The notes: generated by a model from the letters alone, not told the origin. DNA of 64,000 bases from Saprospiraceae bacterium (GCA_041392805.1 JAWKLJ010000001.1:3286001-3350000), one strand, 5' to 3'. Shown: positions 1 to 9,066, counted from the stretch's first letter. A program made the numbers and translations.

Positions 1-703
1 ATTCCGTATCATGAGGTTTGGAATAAGAGATATATAGCCAATTGTTTTCTGCAAATTTAGGGTGAAGTTCTATGTCCAACAAGCCGCCTTGCCCTTCGGC
101 CGCCACAGCAGGAACGCCACCAATGGGCTGTAGTTTTCCCGCTTTTTGCTGACGGTAGAGCTTGCCGTTCCGATCCGTTATCAACATGTCTCCATTGGGC
201 AAAAAAGTCATTCCCCAGGGCACGTCGACCCCTGTTGTCACCGTTTCCAGGCGATAGCTCAAATCTTCTGCCTTGAAAACCGTATTGGGATCCGGTTTCT
301 TTGAAAAGCTGTATCTGTCCAGGTTTTTAATGCCTTCTAAAATGAAGCTGGCAAGATCTTCCACTTCTTTATCGGTAAAGGTGGTATCATATGCGGGCAT
401 TCCATCATCTAGGTACCCTTGTTCAATCCCTTTAATCAAATCCTCTTTTTTATTGCCATATTTCCACTTACGGTCGACAAAAGCATCCATTTGAACACCA
501 TGACAACCGGAGCAATAATTGATATAATTGGCTTTGGCTGCTGCATACATTGGATCTAAAGCAGCCTCCGATTCATTTGATCGAAGTCCTTCAGCCTTCA
601 TACCTTGGGTAGATCCACTACTTTTTGCAGGCTCCTGCGCCGTATTACAAGAGAGAAATGTCAAAAAAATGACTGCAATCTGTAAAATGCTTTTACTATT
701 CAT
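1..703 (-). CDS. Cytochrome c / PQQ-type sugar (sorbosone) dehydrogenase lipoprotein, 3' part cut by window edge
   Basis: I read this frame directly; it stays open from the ATG at 703 to base 1, so the C-terminus is missing. The N-terminus is a lipoprotein signal peptide ending in LTFLSC (lipidated Cys about 19). A small class I cytochrome c domain follows, with heme site CSGCH at about residues 64-68 and a likely axial Met in DDGMPAY (about 102). From about residue 150 the sequence has the start of a glucose/sorbosone dehydrogenase beta-propeller (PWGMTFLPNGDMLITDR, then GQGGLLDIELHP). Such proteins oxidise sugars or related aldehydes in the periplasm with PQQ, and the fused cytochrome would accept the electrons. 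Substrate is not deducible. It lies 75 bp after the hydrolase gene on the same strand and may be the last gene of that run. An N-terminal rather than C-terminal cytochrome domain is a little unusual. Confidence 0.85.
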   Translation of the reverse strand, partial: MNSKSILQIAVIFLTFLSCNTAQEPAKSSGSTQGMKAEGLRSNESEAALDPMYAAAKANYINYCSGCHGVQMDAFVDRKWKYGNKKEDLIKGIEQGYLDDGMPAYDTTFTDKEVEDLASFILEGIKNLDRYSFSKKPDPNTVFKAEDLSYRLETVTTGVDVPWGMTFLPNGDMLITDRNGKLYRQQKAGKLQPIGGVPAVAAEGQGGLLDIELHPKFAENNWLYISYSKPHDTE

Positions 704-778
704 GTAAACCAGGTGATTATTTAAGAAAATGCTAAATTATACTTTAAACACTAACTACCATGTTAAATTTACTATTTC

Positions 779-2689
779 TCAATTTTTGGCTGTTGAAACA
801 TTGCCCTTCACGATCGGCAAACGGATTTGCGAAGGGTACTTCTCACTATGATAAATCTCGTTATGAGCTATCACGCCTTCTTTCTCATCAAAATTATTAC
901 CTCCCGTATTTAGGTTTCGGGTGAATCGAGGAAAATTGCTACTTGAAATTTCAATGCGAATACGGTGCCCCTTGGCAAAATAATTACTGGTAGCCATCGG
1001 AGTCATCTTGAGCGCATACACCTCTCCTTTTTTCATGAACACTTCCTTGTCATATCCCTCCCGGTAGCGGGCACGCTGAATCGTTTCATCCAAATTATAG
1101 GCTTTCCCATCCGGATAAACATCAATCAATTTGATGGTAAAATCCGTATCCTTGGCATCGGACGCAACATACAAGGTACTCTCAATAAAACCTGTTACTT
1201 CCACGCCTTCTGCTAAGGGCTCGGAGGTATAAACAAGTATATCCTGGCGGGTTTCCATTTGCTGCTGGTCGAAAGCACCGCCCTTGATGGCATTGCCGGT
1301 ACAGCAGACATTTCCGCCATAGGACATGACCGGATTCATAGGGTCGTAGGTAAAAGCATCTGTTGGCGCCTGTTTAACAAGCAGCTTATCCGTCAATTTG
1401 CCATCGCCATAAAGACTATTGGCTTGGCCATTACTCGCCAGGAAAAAGGTAGTCATTTCCGCGGATTTGGGTGGCCATTCCTCGGCATGTTGCCATTTAT
1501 TGCTTCCCATGGTGTAGTATTGCACGCGGGGTGTTTTTGCTTTGAAATCATTTTGTTCGCCCTTCAACCAGTGGTCAAACCAGCTGTAAATCTGTTCATC
1601 ATAATTTAGCCGGGCATCGCCCACACTTCGCTCACCAACAATGGTATTCTCGGTGGCGCGGGTATAGGCACAATGCAAGGTGGGCGCAATAACGAGGTAC
1701 TGATTATCAGCCACTTCTGGGTCTTTTATATTTTTGCGAACATGGTTGAATAGGGCCAAATTGGGACTGATGGACACATCGTACCAGGAGGCGAACCAAA
1801 AGCTAGGTACCCCAAAATCCATATCGTCGTGGTAGAGACCGCCCTCAAACCAGGCGGGATCATTGGGTTTGCGAATGGCCATTTTATCATAAATCTCTCG
1901 CTTGCCGTGTACATTTTTCAGAATATCCGTAACCGGCAAATGTGATAAGGCTTCCGACATATCAACGGCTGGGTTTTCGGGTGCCAAATCGTAAAAGCGA
2001 GAAATGCGGATCAAATCCTCCTGGCTTGCCCCTGCTGGGATTCTCGGTTTAAATTTATCGTGTTCTACGCCGTAGAGCCATGCCGTAAATAGCAATTGAT
2101 GGGCACCGCCCCGATACCAATTACCTTGTTCAAAGAAATCGCCTACTCGCCCGACACCTGCACCAAATCCCATCGGCACCATAGCGGCATGCGAAGGGTG
2201 ATCCAAAGCCGCAACAGCCATCTGCCATTCCGCCGTAGAGGAACAACCATAGGTACCGATTTTCCCATTGCACCAGCTTTGGTTTTTCATCCAGGTGAAC
2301 GCGTCGTAACCATCGGTTAGTGGTACGCCGAGGATATCCCATTCTCCTTCAGAGAAATAGCGTCCTCTTTCGTTTTGTACCACATAGGCATAGCCTCTTT
2401 TTACGGCTTCATAGGCGCGCTGGGCAGTGGAGGTTTTTTCCTCCCCATCTCCCCATGAGTTGAAATTATAAGGCGTTCTTGAGAAAATAACGGGAACGGG
2501 CTGATCTGTTTTGGGACGGTAGATGTCGGTACAAAGTCGAATACCGTCGCGCATCGGCATCATGACTTTCTGGTCAATGATGGCTATGGCTTCCAATTTT
2601 TCCATTATACCGGCATTCGCCTGGGCCGCTATTTTGGAAAGGGAGGGCAAACATAAAACAAAGAGAAAGAAGACAATTGATTTTTTCAT
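779..2689 (-). CDS. CocE/NonD family (peptidase S15-like) alpha/beta hydrolase, secreted
   Basis: About 636 residues. Signal peptide at the N-terminus (MKKSIVFFLFVLCLPSL, ending near IAAQA). The central alpha/beta-hydrolase domain has the nucleophile elbow GTYGCSS (Ser about 150), equivalent to GxSYxG of cocaine esterase CocE and X-Pro dipeptidyl-peptidases. The C-terminal third is a PepX_C-type jelly-roll (EVTGFIESTLYVASDAKDTD). The family cleaves esters or acyl/peptidyl amides, including glutaryl-7-ACA; the natural substrate here is unknown. The frame is open back to 2794, but that would overlap the CYTH gene and put 35 non-signal residues in front of the signal peptide, so I place the start at 2689 (ATG at 2695 is equally possible). 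Probably exported to the periplasm or outer surface. Gap of 91 bp to the upstream CYTH gene on the same strand. Confidence 0.88.
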   Translation of the reverse strand: MKKSIVFFLFVLCLPSLSKIAAQANAGIMEKLEAIAIIDQKVMMPMRDGIRLCTDIYRPKTDQPVPVIFSRTPYNFNSWGDGEEKTSTAQRAYEAVKRGYAYVVQNERGRYFSEGEWDILGVPLTDGYDAFTWMKNQSWCNGKIGTYGCSSTAEWQMAVAALDHPSHAAMVPMGFGAGVGRVGDFFEQGNWYRGGAHQLLFTAWLYGVEHDKFKPRIPAGASQEDLIRISRFYDLAPENPAVDMSEALSHLPVTDILKNVHGKREIYDKMAIRKPNDPAWFEGGLYHDDMDFGVPSFWFASWYDVSISPNLALFNHVRKNIKDPEVADNQYLVIAPTLHCAYTRATENTIVGERSVGDARLNYDEQIYSWFDHWLKGEQNDFKAKTPRVQYYTMGSNKWQHAEEWPPKSAEMTTFFLASNGQANSLYGDGKLTDKLLVKQAPTDAFTYDPMNPVMSYGGNVCCTGNAIKGGAFDQQQMETRQDILVYTSEPLAEGVEVTGFIESTLYVASDAKDTDFTIKLIDVYPDGKAYNLDETIQRARYREGYDKEVFMKKGEVYALKMTPMATSNYFAKGHRIRIEISSSNFPRFTRNLNTGGNNFDEKEGVIAHNEIYHSEKYPSQIRLPIVKGNVSTAKN

Positions 2690-2780
2690 ACTCATTCGAG
2701 GATTGGATGAGCAATAAAAATAAGAAAAAATGGGTAAATCTTTTCCCCTGCCGCTCCCATGGCATTCTAAACCAAGCAAT

Positions 2781-3245
2781 TTACCAATTGGCATAGGGAT
2801 TTTTTATCAAATTTGAATTGTAATATTTTATTTCATTGGTCACCTCTTCTCCTAGCCAGTCGGGTTTATGGATTTCGTCTGTCTCCCGCGCTAGTTCCAC
2901 TTCTACCAGAATCAGGCCGGCGTTCTCTCCATAAAATTCGTCAATTTCCCATTTATGTCCGTTTTCATGCACAATAAACCTGACCTTCTCAATGAGGGGT
3001 TTTTCGCACAATTCCAGTTGTTCTAAAGCCTCTTCCAATGGAATTTCGTATTCGTATTCCTTTCTAATCAGGATGTCAGTCTTCCCTTTGATGGTAATGA
3101 ACCCCTTATCTCCAAATACCCTTACACGTACCGTTCTTTCTACATGGGAATTCAAATATCCCTGTTTAATGGCAGTTCCGCTATCGCTTGATTTCCGCCA
3201 ATCCTCATTTTTTAGTAAGTATTTTCGCTCTATTTCGATTCCCAT
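2781..3245 (-). CDS. CYTH domain protein (triphosphate tunnel metalloenzyme)
   Basis: 154 residues, essentially one CYTH domain. The signature ExExK is at the very start (MGIEIERKYLL, E4, E6, K8), followed by basic and acidic strands typical of the eight-stranded tunnel: TVRVRVFGDKGFITIKG, then EYEIPLEEA and ILVEVEL near the end. The family hydrolyses inorganic tripolyphosphate or nucleoside triphosphates with Mg2+ or Mn2+; some members are class IV adenylate cyclases. Single-domain bacterial proteins of this size are mostly triphosphatases, so that is the likelier activity. No signal peptide, hence cytoplasmic. It lies 57 bp downstream of the SDR gene on the same strand and may be cotranscribed with it. 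Confidence 0.9.
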   Translation of the reverse strand: MGIEIERKYLLKNEDWRKSSDSGTAIKQGYLNSHVERTVRVRVFGDKGFITIKGKTDILIRKEYEYEIPLEEALEQLELCEKPLIEKVRFIVHENGHKWEIDEFYGENAGLILVEVELARETDEIHKPDWLGEEVTNEIKYYNSNLIKNPYANW

Positions 3246-3302
3246 TTTCCTGCGTTTAAATGATGTTATTCCTACCGCCCAATGCTCATGGTATGTCTCC
3301 TC

Positions 3303-3905
3303 TCAATCATAAATCCGAATAATTTCCCCATTTCCCTTACCTTTGACGCTTCTTACATAAGCATTAACAGCCTTACTCATGGGGATGGGGTTATGCCCTG
3401 GGAAATAATCCTTGTATTTATCATAGGCATCTTCCACCACTCCCAAGGACACCACATTTATCCGGATGCCATTTTCAATTTCTAAAGCTACTGCCCGCAC
3501 AAAGCTATGAATAGCACCATTTACCATCGCCGCGCTGGTGGTTTTGGCAACAGGATCGTCGGCCAAAATGCCTGTGGATAAAGTGATGGAACCATTGGGA
3601 TGTAGATAATTTTGCCCTATTCGGACAAAATTTACTTGTCCCATTAATTTGCTCCTCAAGCCAATGTAATAATCTTCTTCCGTTAGTTTGTTGAAATCGG
3701 CCCATTTTGCTTCTCCGGCAATACAAACGATGGCATCTAATTTTCCCGTTTTTTTAAACATTTCCAGGATAGATTGGCTGTCGGTGATGTCAACCGTTAC
3801 CTCCCCACTGGTCCGTCCAGCAATGATAACCTCTTCTTTTTCAGAAAAGTGACTAGCTACTTTTTTTCCGATGGTTCCCTTACCACCAATGATGAGTATT
3901 TTCAT
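3303..3905 (-). CDS. Small SDR-fold protein (short-chain dehydrogenase, atypical)
   Basis: 200 residues with an N-terminal Rossmann nucleotide-binding loop GGKGTIG (residues about 7-13), an Arg after beta-2 (AGRTSGE) that favours NADP(H), the VDITD acidic motif and a CIAGEA segment replacing the usual NNAG. The canonical catalytic YxxxK is not present: the aligned stretch reads SAAMVNGAIHSFVRA, with Asn where Tyr is expected. This matches a known subgroup of about 200-residue SDRs with the MVNGA signature, so it is not necessarily inactive, but a classical dehydrogenase reaction cannot be assumed. Cytoplasmic. First gene of the leftward group at the left end of the window; divergent from the hotdog-fold gene at 4033. 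Confidence 0.82.
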   Translation of the reverse strand: MKILIIGGKGTIGKKVASHFSEKEEVIIAGRTSGEVTVDITDSQSILEMFKKTGKLDAIVCIAGEAKWADFNKLTEEDYYIGLRSKLMGQVNFVRIGQNYLHPNGSITLSTGILADDPVAKTTSAAMVNGAIHSFVRAVALEIENGIRINVVSLGVVEDAYDKYKDYFPGHNPIPMSKAVNAYVRSVKGKGNGEIIRIYD

Positions 3906-3984
3906 TTTTTGTGATTTTTAATTACATGCAACATTGGGGTGCTTTCGGCTAATCGTGAATATCCCCCTTTTTTATCGAATCTGC

Positions 3985-4015
3985 TTGAGTCCTCCATAAA
4001 AATGTGGCATCTTTG
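3985..4015 (+). promoter_or_regulatory. Predicted Bacteroidota promoter for the hotdog-fold gene
   Basis: TTG at 3985-3987 (-33 element), 20 bp spacer, then CATCTTTG at 4008-4015, one mismatch from TAnnTTTG (-7 element). The gene starts at 4033, leaving a leader of about 10-15 nt. Pattern match only. Confidence 0.45.
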
Positions 4016-4032
4016 GGATAAAAGAAAACAAG

Positions 4033-4755
4033 ATGGATGGCACAAGCCCTACAACAATTTTCATTGATCAAACCTATTGCGGCCCGCCTAATTCCGGAAA
4101 TGGGGGATACGTCTGTGGAATGCTAGCTAAATATATCCCGGGGGTGGCGGAGGTGAGCCTCCGACAGCCGCCACCACTAAATACCGCCATGCGGGTGGAA
4201 TTAAAGGAAGGCAAAGCCTATCTATTTGACAAGGATACCCTGGTAGCCGAAGCTAAACCAACGCACTTTGATTTGGATATTCCAGCCATGCCCGACTTCA
4301 TGACCGCCGAAGTGGCTTCAAAAGGGTACGCTGGCTTCAAAAAACATTATTTCCCAACTTGTTTTGTTTGTGGCCCAGGACGGGAAGCAGGCGATGGGCT
4401 TCGCATTTTTGCTGGCCCCACTCCTGATGGCAAAATGGTAGCCGCAACCTGGATGCCTGCCGATGCGCTATTCGATAGGAACGGCAAGCTCCAAACGGAA
4501 TATTACTGGGCAGCCTTGGATTGTCCCGGGGCCTATGCCATCCATGAAACCAAAGAAAGTATGAAGGTGCTTGGCCGACTTAGCACCAAGATCGTGGAAG
4601 TCATCAGACCCGGTGAAAAAATCATTGTCACAGGATGGCAGATCGGAGCTGAGGGAAGGAAATTTTATTCGGGCACAGCGCTTTTCAATGAAGCTGGGGC
4701 TCTGAAAGCTTTTGCCAAAGCGATTTGGATTGAGATTCCGGGTAATGCTTTTTAA
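4033..4755 (+). CDS. Double hotdog-fold protein, thioesterase-like
   Basis: 240 residues, no signal peptide. The pattern suggests two fused hotdog domains. The first half contains CGPPNSGNGGYVCGMLAKY, a typical hotdog helix and loop, and the second half begins with CFVCGPGREAGDGLRIF, the conserved CFVCG...GL loop of PaaI/4HBT-like proteins that marks the acyl-CoA binding region. A second helix segment (WAALDCPGAYAI) agrees with a hotdog core. Function could be acyl-CoA thioesterase or a CoA-ester binding protein; no catalytic residue can be assigned with certainty. Stands alone on the plus strand between the divergent SDR gene and the RraA-like gene. Confidence 0.7.
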   Translation: MDGTSPTTIFIDQTYCGPPNSGNGGYVCGMLAKYIPGVAEVSLRQPPPLNTAMRVELKEGKAYLFDKDTLVAEAKPTHFDLDIPAMPDFMTAEVASKGYAGFKKHYFPTCFVCGPGREAGDGLRIFAGPTPDGKMVAATWMPADALFDRNGKLQTEYYWAALDCPGAYAIHETKESMKVLGRLSTKIVEVIRPGEKIIVTGWQIGAEGRKFYSGTALFNEAGALKAFAKAIWIEIPGNAF

Positions 4756-4875
4756 TATAAAGGAAATATTTAGTACTTTAGAAACTGAAAAACTTGGCTG
4801 CTCGTCCATAGCTAGGCAAAGACAGGAATCCCAAGGCCGGAAATAAAAAGTTTATCTGCTTAGCGATTTTCCGAC

Positions 4876-4891
4876 TTCCGACTTCCAATTT
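4876..4891 (+). repeat. Dispersed repeat copy, TTCCGACTTCCAATTT
   Basis: Sixteen bases in the 4756-4967 gap that occur again exactly, in reverse orientation, at 60222-60237. A related stretch of CTTCCGATTTCCGATTTC lies near 23690-23708. All three copies are intergenic. Confidence 0.7.
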
Positions 4892-4967
4892 CACATTTAA
4901 TAGCGTTCCTTGCCTTCTAATGACATTTAGCCACCAAATATTCCATTCGATAACCAACACACGTCAA

Positions 4968-5903
4968 ATGAACAAGTTCACTTTCTGCTGCTGTGTAGCA
5001 GCATTCCTTTGTGTATGCTTCGGCACTTTATCTGCTCAAAAGATCACCCCTACTCCTGCCGAAATTAAGGCGATGACCCCGCTTTGGGAAGGCGACCGGC
5101 TCCCTGATGGGCGCCCCAAAGTTTCGCTTGAACTCCTGAAGCGACTCGCTAATATCTCCTTGGAAGAGGCCTGGGGGATTCTCCGCAATGAAGGTTACCA
5201 CAACCAGTTTGAAGGCGACTGGCAAGTACTCCAATCTGATCAGGCTATGGTTGGGAGGGCACTCACCACCCAATATTGGCCCAGTCGCCCTGACATGGTG
5301 GATTTGACAAAGAAGACAGGAGAAGCGGAAGGCCGGGTAGGAGGCTCTAACTCCTGGCCCATCGATGTACTGACTAATGGCGACATCTATGTCGCTGATA
5401 GTTATGGTAAAATCATTGATGGCACCCTGATCGGAGATAATCTGGGTAATTCTATTTATGCCAAATCTCGCAATGGCGTCGTTTTTTATGGCTCGGTTAG
5501 AGACAAAGAAGGGTTGGAAAAAATTGAAGGCTTTAATGCTTTTGTGAAAGGCTTCGATCCATCTTTTATCCAGGGCATGATGCTTGGCGGTATTAATGTG
5601 CCGATCCGAATTGGCCGGGCAATGGTTTTGCCTGGCGATGCTGTACTTGCCAAAAAGGGAGGCGTCGTTTTTATTCCGGCTCATCTGGTCGAAAAAGTTG
5701 TCATCAATGCCGAATTCATCTCCTTACGCGACCAATTTGGTCACCAGCGCCTTCGGGAAGGGAAATATACGCCTGGTCAAATTGATACCCGATGGACAGA
5801 GGCTATTAAGTCAGACTTTTTATCGTGGATTGATCAAAACCCTGGAAAATTGCCTATGACGAGGGCTGAACTGGATGCATTCCTTAAAGATAGAACCTGG
5901 TAA
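4968..5903 (+). CDS. RraA/HMG aldolase-like family protein, exported
   Basis: 311 residues from the ATG at 4968, chosen because it opens a clear signal peptide (hydrophobic FTFCCCVAAFLCVCFG, cleavage near LSAQ). The body is an RraA-type (COG0684) domain: WPIDVLTNGDIYVADSYGK, IIDGTLIGDNLGNSIYAKSRNGVVFYGSVRD and VLPGDAVLAKKGGVVFIPAHL. In active 4-hydroxy-4-methyl-2-oxoglutarate aldolases/oxaloacetate decarboxylases the G-D-N-L-G.. loop and the (G/D)xxRD segment bind Mg2+ and pyruvate; here GDNLG and SVRD are visible (RD near residue 182). Export is unusual for this family. It is followed 142 bp later by a Tat-exported enolase-superfamily protein, a pairing that points to joint breakdown of a sugar acid or similar hydroxy acid. 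Substrate unknown. Confidence 0.82.
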   Translation: MNKFTFCCCVAAFLCVCFGTLSAQKITPTPAEIKAMTPLWEGDRLPDGRPKVSLELLKRLANISLEEAWGILRNEGYHNQFEGDWQVLQSDQAMVGRALTTQYWPSRPDMVDLTKKTGEAEGRVGGSNSWPIDVLTNGDIYVADSYGKIIDGTLIGDNLGNSIYAKSRNGVVFYGSVRDKEGLEKIEGFNAFVKGFDPSFIQGMMLGGINVPIRIGRAMVLPGDAVLAKKGGVVFIPAHLVEKVVINAEFISLRDQFGHQRLREGKYTPGQIDTRWTEAIKSDFLSWIDQNPGKLPMTRAELDAFLKDRTW

Positions 5904-6045
5904 GCCCGGACTTAACGGAGGTGTAGAAGTGACTAGTGTCGGCAGTGCTAACGTATGCCCCTGGTGCGTTTTTTCGCTCTAACTCGTCACTGGCCCACTC
6001 TTGTCCTGTAGGATCACTAACTTTTATTTACCAAAAAAAAAAATT

Positions 6046-7461
6046 ATGAAACGTAATAAAACGGAAATCAATGCATCAACAGCTAACAGGCGCGACTTCC
6101 TTCACATGGCGGGTTTTGGTGGCCTGGCGCTGGGTAGTTTTATGATGTCTCCGATCGAGGAGACGCTCGAACACGCTACGTCCAAAGTCAATCGCTCTAG
6201 CAATCCTTCTGAGTTAAAAATAACGGACATGCGGTATGCAGTGGTCATGAATGGCCATGCCAGGTGCCCCGTCATTCGTATCGATACCAATCAAGGTATT
6301 TATGGCTTGGGCGAAGTACGGGACCAAGCTACCTGGCGTTATGCCTTGTTTTTAAAAAGTCGGATACTAGGCTATAATCCTTGCAATGTGGAAATGCTTT
6401 TCAAAAGAATTAAACAATTTGGCTTCCACGGGCGGCAAGGAGGAGGTGTTTGCGCGGTGGAGATGGCCTTGTGGGATTTGGCAGGAAAGGCCTATGGTGT
6501 CCCCGTATACCAATTATTGGGCGGCAAGTATCGGGATAAAGTCCGCTTATATGCCGATACACCTCGCCTCAATGACCCTGATTTGTTTGCCGCAAAAATG
6601 AAGGATCGCGTCGAGGAAAAAGGCTTCACCTTCCTGAAAATGGACTTTGGGATTGAATCGCTAAAGGACATTCCCGGCACCGTAGTCAATTCCAACTTCT
6701 GGGATATTGGTCGCCAATGGACCAACGACCCCATGACATATGGGGGGACCGAGCATCCTTTCACCCAAGTTCAGATCACACCTAAAGGATTGGATATTCT
6801 TTGCGAATACATTGCCAAAGTTCGGGAAGCCGTGGGCTACGATATTCCATTGGCCTCTGATCATTATGGCCATTTTGGGGTCAATGAAGCCATCCGTTTA
6901 GGGAAAGCCGTTGATCCATACCGCTTGGCCTGGCTCGAAGACCTGATTCCCTGGAAATTTACCGAACAATGGAAAGAAATTACCCAAGCCTTCGAGACAC
7001 CCACCACCACAGGAGAAGACATTTACCTCAAAGAGGAGTTCATTAAACTCATCGATAGCAGAGCCGTTGATATTGTTCATCCAGATCTGGCAACATCTGG
7101 AGGCATTTTGGAAACCAAAAAAATCGGCGATTATGCGGAAGAAAAAGGGGTTGCTATGGCGATGCATTTTGCCGGAACACCTGTTTCTTTTATGGCCAAT
7201 GTGCACTGTGCCGCCGCTACCCAAAATTTCATGGCATTAGAACACCACTCTGTTGACCTTGATTACTGGGAAAGTCTTGTAACCGGACTGGATCATCCTA
7301 TGATCGAAAAAGGCTTTGCGCCTGTTCCCGAAAAGCCTGGCCTGGGTGTAGAGCTCAACGAAGAGGTAGTTAAAGCACACTTGGCGCCCGAAGACCAAAG
7401 CTATTTCAAACCAACCCCGGAATGGAATGACATTAGGTCCTGGGACCGGCTGTGGAGCTAA
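6046..7461 (+). CDS. Mandelate racemase/muconate lactonizing enzyme family protein with Tat signal
   Basis: 471 residues from the ATG at 6046. The N-terminus carries a twin-arginine motif NRRDFLHMAG (R15-R16) followed by a hydrophobic GFGGLALGSFMM segment. The rest is an enolase-superfamily capping domain and barrel. Likely Mg2+ ligands are D272 (ASDHYGHFG), E298 (WLEDLIPW) and E324 (TGEDIY); a D347/H374 pair (HPDLATSGG, AMHFAG) could be the general-base dyad of the mandelate racemase subgroup. The position of the usual KxK base on strand 2 reads KMD (198-200). The family dehydrates or racemises sugar acids and related carboxylates; the precise reaction cannot be read off. Follows the exported RraA-like gene and probably shares its transcript. 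Confidence 0.86.
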   Translation: MKRNKTEINASTANRRDFLHMAGFGGLALGSFMMSPIEETLEHATSKVNRSSNPSELKITDMRYAVVMNGHARCPVIRIDTNQGIYGLGEVRDQATWRYALFLKSRILGYNPCNVEMLFKRIKQFGFHGRQGGGVCAVEMALWDLAGKAYGVPVYQLLGGKYRDKVRLYADTPRLNDPDLFAAKMKDRVEEKGFTFLKMDFGIESLKDIPGTVVNSNFWDIGRQWTNDPMTYGGTEHPFTQVQITPKGLDILCEYIAKVREAVGYDIPLASDHYGHFGVNEAIRLGKAVDPYRLAWLEDLIPWKFTEQWKEITQAFETPTTTGEDIYLKEEFIKLIDSRAVDIVHPDLATSGGILETKKIGDYAEEKGVAMAMHFAGTPVSFMANVHCAAATQNFMALEHHSVDLDYWESLVTGLDHPMIEKGFAPVPEKPGLGVELNEEVVKAHLAPEDQSYFKPTPEWNDIRSWDRLWS

Positions 7462-7499
7462 GTGTGGGTGTGTGGGTGGAGTTGGCCTGGCTTTTTTTG

Positions 7500-7518
7500 G
7501 GGGACGTAGAGGTATTGG
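7500..7518 (+). repeat. Dispersed repeat copy, GGGGACGTAGAGGTATTGG
   Basis: Nineteen bases in the 7462-7581 gap between convergent genes, repeated exactly on the opposite strand at 11476-11494. It is followed by a degenerate second word, TAGAGGTATTGGAG at 7524-7537. The two copies bracket the 7582-11170 operon. Confidence 0.75.
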
Positions 7519-7581
7519 CGTTTTAGAGGTATTGGAGGAGTGGGGTGGCTTTTGTAATCAAAATCAAAATTTCAATCAAAA

Positions 7582-9066
7582 TTACATATCCATCACTTCT
7601 TCTACCTTAGTGTCGATCACTGGGGGATTCGATAGGAAGGAGATACCGAGGAAAAAAATCAAAGAGATAATCAGCGAAAAAGCGCCAACGTCTATTCCGT
7701 ATGGAAGGGTAATTTTAAATAGCTTGATCACGAAATTGACCACTAGACTGGAAATGATGGCTACATTAGCAGCCAATGGTGTAGCCCGTTTCCAATTGAA
7801 GCCAATGGCAACCGTCGGTACAATCGCAGCAGCAAAGGTACCCCAACCGAAGGCCCCTAGAATAGCGACTAAATCCCCTGTATACAAAGCAAAAACGGCG
7901 GCAAATACCGTGATTAAAAACGTGGTAATCCTGGCCCACCACAGTTCATTTTTAGGCTTCTTGAATCCCAATGCTTTGGGGATATCGTGCATCACTGCTG
8001 CGGTTCCAATATTGAGAAAAGAATCTGCTGTGGACATGATGGCTGCAAATAAACCAGCAAAAACGATCCCTGCTAGAATGGGGTGGGCAAAATGTTGTAG
8101 AAATTGCGGTGCAGCTGCATCCGCTATAGCCAATTCTGCATGTTGACCACTAAGAACAAGGGCGCGCATCCCCAATCCAATGCTAATCCAAAGCAAGGCA
8201 GCCAATACATAACCCATGGCCGAAACTGGTAATATATAACGCGCATCCGCAACCCGTTTATTCATCATCATTTTGGTAATCACATGGGGCTGTCCTGAGC
8301 CCCCTAGTCCAAATACAAAAAACCAAGATAAACAACCGATCATTCCCAATGTTCCCCAAGGACCAATGGCCGCTGGATCATCCGCATAAATGGTTGCACT
8401 AATTTCGGTAAACCCACCATCAAAGGTATTTATGACCGTTAGAAAAATCAGTAATGCCGCTACCACCATCACCCCTCCTTGAATCAAATCAGTATATACA
8501 GAGGCGACGATTCCACCAGTTACACTATAAAAAACCAAAATAGAACAAGAAATGACCAGACAGGCTTCTAAACTTATGGCATCAAAATATGGCATTTCCA
8601 CCAAAATATCCCGTAGTACAATCGACATTGCCAGGATTTGTGTGGCTAAATATCCCAATACCCCTAAAAGAATGGCAACGGCTGTCAACAATTGGGTAGA
8701 ACGTCGCCCATAACGCAAGCCCACTACATCCGGCAAAGAAATGGAATTACCCAACTCGGCAAATAATCTTAATCTTTTACCTAACAAATAAAAAGAAATC
8801 GTAAAGCCTGCAATCACACAAACAATCATCCACACCGAGCTCATCCCCATTCGATACACTAGCCCTGGCCCCCCTACAAACCCAAACCCACTCAAAGTAC
8901 TGGAGAAGACGGCAAAGGCCGTCACCATAATCCCCAAATCTCGCCCTGCCATAAAAAAATCTTGGGTGGACTTAGTGCGTTTTAAGGCCCAAATACCTAT
9001 GACAATACACAAAAACATATACAACCCGACACAGGTCAAAATAATAGGGCTCCGGTATGCTTCCAT
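7582..9066 (-). CDS. Sodium:solute symporter (SSS family)
   Basis: 494 residues with about 13 hydrophobic segments. SSS family signs: early TKSTQDFFMAGRDLG motif after TM1, FGLGGSGQPHVITKMM in the middle, and FAAIMSTADSFLNIGTA in TM8, where the adjacent Ser/Thr pair serves as the Na2 sodium site in PutP and vSGLT. It takes up a small organic solute with Na+; the substrate is unknown. It is the last gene of a three-gene minus-strand operon (38 bp after the dehydratase-like gene), so its substrate is probably a compound handled by that enzyme. Convergent with the mandelate-racemase-like gene. Confidence 0.9.
   Translation of the reverse strand: MEAYRSPIILTCVGLYMFLCIVIGIWALKRTKSTQDFFMAGRDLGIMVTAFAVFSSTLSGFGFVGGPGLVYRMGMSSVWMIVCVIAGFTISFYLLGKRLRLFAELGNSISLPDVVGLRYGRRSTQLLTAVAILLGVLGYLATQILAMSIVLRDILVEMPYFDAISLEACLVISCSILVFYSVTGGIVASVYTDLIQGGVMVVAALLIFLTVINTFDGGFTEISATIYADDPAAIGPWGTLGMIGCLSWFFVFGLGGSGQPHVITKMMMNKRVADARYILPVSAMGYVLAALLWISIGLGMRALVLSGQHAELAIADAAAPQFLQHFAHPILAGIVFAGLFAAIMSTADSFLNIGTAAVMHDIPKALGFKKPKNELWWARITTFLITVFAAVFALYTGDLVAILGAFGWGTFAAAIVPTVAIGFNWKRATPLAANVAIISSLVVNFVIKLFKITLPYGIDVGAFSLIISLIFFLGISFLSNPPVIDTKVEEVMDM

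Noticed and set aside
5904..6045. Possible stem GTGACTAGT / ACTCGTCAC between the RraA-like and enolase-like genes
   Set aside because: Arms match imperfectly and no T-run follows; too weak to call a terminator.
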